18,725 bases of DNA from assembly GCA_003453515.1 (NCBI GenBank), contig DMLD01000023.1, positions 1-18,725 of the forward strand, read 5' to 3'. This DNA comes from Lachnospiraceae bacterium. Its GTDB lineage: Bacteria; Bacillota; Clostridia; Lachnospirales; Lachnospiraceae. The number at the start of each line of letters is the position of its first letter. The stretch's first letter is position 1. Positions 16,189 to 18,725 of this stretch are shown here, piece by piece. The notes beneath the pieces are model-generated. The model was not told the origin of the DNA and did not search any database. It was given only the letters and a program-made list of their open reading frames with translations. Both the position numbers and the translations under genes were made by a program.

Positions 16189-16258
16189 TTTCTCCACTCA
16201 CGGGGTTTCTCCATTCACGGCTTCACCCTTTCCATTCACGGCGTTTCTCCACTCATGC
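16189..16258 (-). repeat. Four imperfect tandem repeats in the HD-GYP gene leader
   Basis: Copies read on the plus strand: TTTCTCCACTCACGG (16189-16203), TTTCTCCATTCACGG (16206-16220), TTTCCATTCACGG (16229-16241) and TTTCTCCACTCATGC (16244-16258). They lie between the predicted transcription start (about 16282) and the HD-GYP start codon at 16156, within the 5' leader. On the minus strand each unit reads GTGARTGGAGAAA and the copies form overlapping mini-ORFs. Confidence 0.7.
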
Positions 16259-16288
16259 GAAAATCCCGCATTAGACTCTGATATTCAC

Positions 16289-16317
16289 ATTATATCAGTT
16301 ATTGACACTTTTTGCAA
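16289..16317 (-). promoter_or_regulatory. Sigma-A promoter for the HD-GYP/larC run
   Basis: On the minus strand, -35 TTGCAA (16312-16317), a 17-bp spacer and -10 TATAAT (16289-16294). The start would be near 16282, leaving a leader of about 126 nt. It interlocks with the divergent plus-strand promoter. Confidence 0.7.
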
Positions 16318-16330
16318 TTATTGTTATAAT
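16302..16330 (+). promoter_or_regulatory. Consensus sigma-A promoter for the membrane protein/pncC pair
   Basis: TTGACA (16302-16307), a 17-bp spacer and TATAAT (16325-16330) match the consensus perfectly. The start would be near 16337, giving a 47-nt leader before ATG 16384. Each promoter's -35 box lies in the other's spacer. Confidence 0.85.
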
Positions 16331-16383
16331 CATTGACATAGATAGAGATTTTGTGCCGTTTTTTGGCTTGGAGGTACCCTACC

Positions 16384-17529
16384 ATGTCACATATTCGTGA
16401 GAGATTACGTGAATTTAAGACCATCCGATACGACTGGATGTTCATGATCACCCTTTGTTCGCTTCTTGGCTTTATCGTCGAAAATGTCTGGAATTACTTT
16501 ACCAACGGCTATGTCGACAACCGCAGCATGTTCCTTCCGCTGCTGATCGGCTATGGTATCGCCATATTGCTTGTCTATGTTATCTTCGGCGTTCCCACCA
16601 CCAAGACACTTCCGATCTACCTTATCAAGGTGTGCATTTTTGTGACGCTTGCAGAGATTTCTCTGGGCTATGCCATAGAGTGGATATGCGGCTTCCGCTA
16701 TTGGGACTACACCCCTCTTCCGCTCCATTTCACACCATATGCTTCAGTGATCACCTCTCTCGGCTTTGCTCTTATCATCAGTCTTTTTATGAATGTTCAC
16801 TTCAAAGCACTTATGGAATCCTTTGCAAAATGGACTTCAAAAACCGTAGGAAAGGTCATCGCGGTCACATTTATCGCTGCCATGGCGATCGACTACATAG
16901 CAAGCTTCGTTCGCATGTTTATCCAACGCTCTGCCAATGAGACCTGGCTGTTCAACAGAGAGATCTACGCTTGGGTCTCGACCGACGAGATAGTCATCGT
17001 TGTAGCCATGTTTTTTGTGTACAGCTTTCTTGGCTGGTGCATGGAATCCGTATATATCTCGTGGATGAATAAAAAATGGACCAACCGCGGACTTATGCGC
17101 TCGCCGCTTTGCCCGATATACGGCTTCGGTGAGTTTATAGGATACAGACTTCTAATGCTGCTTCCGCAAAACTATATTCTCATCTTTTTTGTCGGAACAG
17201 CCTTTGCAACAGCCTTTGAGCTGCTTGTTGCCAAGATCATGATATGGAAAACAGGCTATCTGTGGTGGGATTACACCAACAGACCCTTCAATTACAAGGG
17301 TATACTCTGCCTAGAGAGCACCATAGCCTGGGGTGTGATAGCAGTTATAGAGCCTCTGTTTTTACACGATTCGATAGACGGACTTATGCGCATGATACCA
17401 AAGGATGTGCTCGCACTCATCATCATCGGGCTCATCATCTACACCATCGGCGATCTGATCTACTCCATGCGCAAGTACAAGACAGAGGGCATGCAGGCCG
17501 AGGCAAACAATATCCTTAAGGTGCGGTGA
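16384..17529 (+). CDS. PF06541-type membrane protein (putative ABC transporter type IV), internally duplicated
   Basis: ATG 16384 is chosen because GGAGG (16370-16374) lies 9 nt upstream; an in-frame TTG at 16351 is only 14 nt past the predicted transcript start. The 381-residue product has about nine or ten hydrophobic spans. Residues about 207-325 fit the PF06541 (ABC_trans_CmpB) family: YSFLGWCMES, NRGLMRSPLCPIYGFG, WWDYTNRPFNYKG, STIAWG. Residues about 18-135 repeat this pattern in weaker form (SLLGFIVEN, VDNRS, YWDYTPLPLHF) at a near-constant 188-residue offset. The family's substrate is unknown, and no ATPase gene is adjacent. The pncC gene follows after 44 nt. Confidence 0.8.
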   Translation: MSHIRERLREFKTIRYDWMFMITLCSLLGFIVENVWNYFTNGYVDNRSMFLPLLIGYGIAILLVYVIFGVPTTKTLPIYLIKVCIFVTLAEISLGYAIEWICGFRYWDYTPLPLHFTPYASVITSLGFALIISLFMNVHFKALMESFAKWTSKTVGKVIAVTFIAAMAIDYIASFVRMFIQRSANETWLFNREIYAWVSTDEIVIVVAMFFVYSFLGWCMESVYISWMNKKWTNRGLMRSPLCPIYGFGEFIGYRLLMLLPQNYILIFFVGTAFATAFELLVAKIMIWKTGYLWWDYTNRPFNYKGILCLESTIAWGVIAVIEPLFLHDSIDGLMRMIPKDVLALIIIGLIIYTIGDLIYSMRKYKTEGMQAEANNILKVR

Positions 17530-17573
17530 CACCTGTATGCCACTAAGGTAAACGGAAAGGATATCTGAGCGAA

Positions 17574-18065
17574 ATGCATGATCTCATTTTGGAAAAATAC
17601 CATTCTCTAACTTCATTGCTGATCAGGAAAAATCTCACCATAACAACCATGGAGAGCTGTACCGGCGGACTGATAGGCGCACTCATATCCGACATAGAGG
17701 GTGCTTCCGCGATCGTCCCCGGTGGATTTTTCACATATCAAAACGACTCAAAGATCGACTGCGGAGTTGATCCCGACATCATCAAAGCCTACGGCGTCTA
17801 CTCACTTGAGACCGCCGGATCGATGGCAAGTGCCTGCCGCAAGCGCTACGGAACTGATATTGGGATAGGGATAACGGGGTCGATAGCAACCAAGGATCCG
17901 AACAATGCCGACTCGGTGCCGGGCGAGGTCTACGCCGCTATTGATCTGAAGGGCGAGGTATCAGGCTTTCTTATCAGACTGACACCCGCCGCAAGGTGGG
18001 AAAGCCGTATGGCAATCGCCGATAAAGTGGCGGACGAGTTAGTCGGTCTGATCAGCCGTGAATAG
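17574..18065 (+). CDS. pncC: PncC/CinA C-terminal nicotinamide-nucleotide amidase
   Basis: The 163-residue product is a stand-alone CinA C-terminal domain, the usual size for PncC. Key motifs are ESCTGG (27-32, with the conserved Ser), the conserved Lys in YQNDSKIDCGV (K60), GITGS (99-103) and VPGEVYAAI. The family deamidates nicotinamide mononucleotide to nicotinic acid mononucleotide for NAD recycling. The GITG loop normally continues IAGPxGG; here it is SIATKDPNN, a mild divergence. ATG 17574 has only a distant purine-rich site (AAAGGA about 13 nt away), so the start is less certain. It ends 3 nt from the convergent DUF2344 gene. Confidence 0.85.
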   Translation: MHDLILEKYHSLTSLLIRKNLTITTMESCTGGLIGALISDIEGASAIVPGGFFTYQNDSKIDCGVDPDIIKAYGVYSLETAGSMASACRKRYGTDIGIGITGSIATKDPNNADSVPGEVYAAIDLKGEVSGFLIRLTPAARWESRMAIADKVADELVGLISRE

Positions 18066-18068
18066 TAA

Positions 18069-18725
18069 CTATTTAAACCACATCTCGCATCTGTGTACCT
18101 GATAGCTCCACGGTCCGGGCTCGTGTCCGCAGTATGAGAAAAACGCATCCATGACCTGCTCCGGCTTCACGGTATTGCTGCTCTCACTCGGCAGCTTCAT
18201 AAAAATACTCTCACCCTCGTAAACCGGATGAAGCTCCGGCAGAGGGCTCCCGAGCTTTTCCTCAAACTCCGTCTTGTCAAAGGCATATACACTGATCGCC
18301 GGCTTAAGGTCAATAACCTTCTCCGACTTTTTGGTTTTCTTCACCGTGATGATCTCTTTTTGATCCAAAAACCTCTCAAATTCCTCTTTATAGTTACCCG
18401 GAAACGCACCGGTCTGCTTCGCCGTCACCATGTACGCCGAGCTAAGCAGCATGGACATCGAGTTTTTGAAGCCCTCGCCCATCCTCTCTATGCCTGTAAT
18501 AAAGACATCTTCACTCAGCTCATCGTTGAGACGCCCCATAAGCACCTCCGGCTCATCCGAATCCGGCTCAAACTCCACATCGATATAATCACCATCCGTT
18601 GTCAGCCCCACCCCCAGAGGAGAGGCAAAGCTCATCAGCTGATGCGGTGAATACCCCTTGGAGTACGCGACCTTAAGTCCCGCACGCCGTATCGCCTTTT
18701 GGAAAAATCTCATCAGATCCAAATG
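18069..18725 (-). CDS. TIGR03936/DUF2344 radical-SAM-linked protein (5' end outside window)
   Basis: The frame is open to the right edge; 218 residues are visible and the true N-terminus lies beyond 18725. The visible start HLDLMRFFQKAIRRAGL, then YSKGYSPHQ and SFASPLGVGL, are the hallmark of DUF2344 (TIGR03936), whose usual N-terminus adds about 15-20 residues of the KxGxxRFISH type. These proteins are normally encoded directly after, or fused to, a B12-binding radical SAM enzyme; that partner would lie to the right, outside the window. Biochemical role is unknown. The C-terminal half (Lys-rich KKTKKSEK, then VIDLKPAISVYAFD) is typical of the family. It terminates against pncC with a 3-nt gap. 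Confidence 0.85.
   Translation of the reverse strand, partial: HLDLMRFFQKAIRRAGLKVAYSKGYSPHQLMSFASPLGVGLTTDGDYIDVEFEPDSDEPEVLMGRLNDELSEDVFITGIERMGEGFKNSMSMLLSSAYMVTAKQTGAFPGNYKEEFERFLDQKEIITVKKTKKSEKVIDLKPAISVYAFDKTEFEEKLGSPLPELHPVYEGESIFMKLPSESSNTVKPEQVMDAFFSYCGHEPGPWSYQVHRCEMWFK

Noticed and set aside
16351..16383. TTG 16351 as start of the membrane protein
   Set aside because: It has no ribosome site and is only 14 nt past the predicted transcription start; ATG 16384 has GGAGG.
1..18725. tRNA, rRNA, riboswitch, transposase or attachment sites
   Set aside because: None was recognised on reading either strand; a structured RNA search was not possible here.

Overview
The window looks like a chromosomal segment of a motile, low-to-mid GC Firmicute, most likely a Lachnospiraceae-type Clostridium. 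The pointers are strong GGAGG ribosome binding sites, sigma-A-type promoters, a short flagellin-like protein, Lys-rich secreted proteins with BIG_2-like domains and DxNxD calcium-loop motifs, a DFDG-type DHH phosphoesterase and a TIGR03936/DUF2344 gene. Genus cannot be fixed from sequence alone. No tRNA, rRNA, CRISPR array, transposase or phage gene was seen.

Left part (1-7413), envelope/secretion and regulation: a flagellin-like gene cut by the left edge, a lipoprotein, a secreted calcium-loop protein, a second large secreted protein preceded by a DUF2442 gene, and a large MalT/LuxR-type STAND regulator. Two divergent intergenic regions carry almost the same 31-bp element centred on an ACTAACC/GGTTAGT palindrome, suggesting that the lipoprotein, the secreted proteins and possibly the regulator share one control circuit. 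The regulator's own promoter has a second palindrome over its -10 box.

Middle part (7414-9222): a sigma-A promoter drives a DHH phosphoesterase and a spermidine-synthase-like methyltransferase-fold protein, 6 nt apart. They converge on, and overlap by 26 nt, the end of a four-gene minus-strand run (16156 to 9197). In transcription order that run is a transmembrane beta-propeller/Y_Y_Y sensor with an HD-GYP cyclic-di-GMP phosphodiesterase output, LarC (CTP-dependent nickel insertion into the nickel-pincer cofactor), a cytoplasmic protein joining a ParB-like domain to a BMP/PnrA-type nucleoside-binding domain, and a calcineurin-like phosphoesterase. The chemistry of these four is nucleotide-linked, and the ParB-BMP fusion is the most unusual protein here.

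Right part (16157-18725): two interlocked divergent sigma-A promoters separate the HD-GYP run from a plus-strand pair, an internally duplicated PF06541-type membrane protein and a PncC/CinA-C nicotinamide-nucleotide amidase. The leader of the HD-GYP gene contains four imperfect tandem repeats that also form chained mini-ORFs. A DUF2344 radical-SAM-linked gene, cut by the right edge, ends the window. No stretch over 300 bases lacks a gene; the longest gaps (1210-1437, 4654-4911, 16157-16383) hold regulatory sequence.
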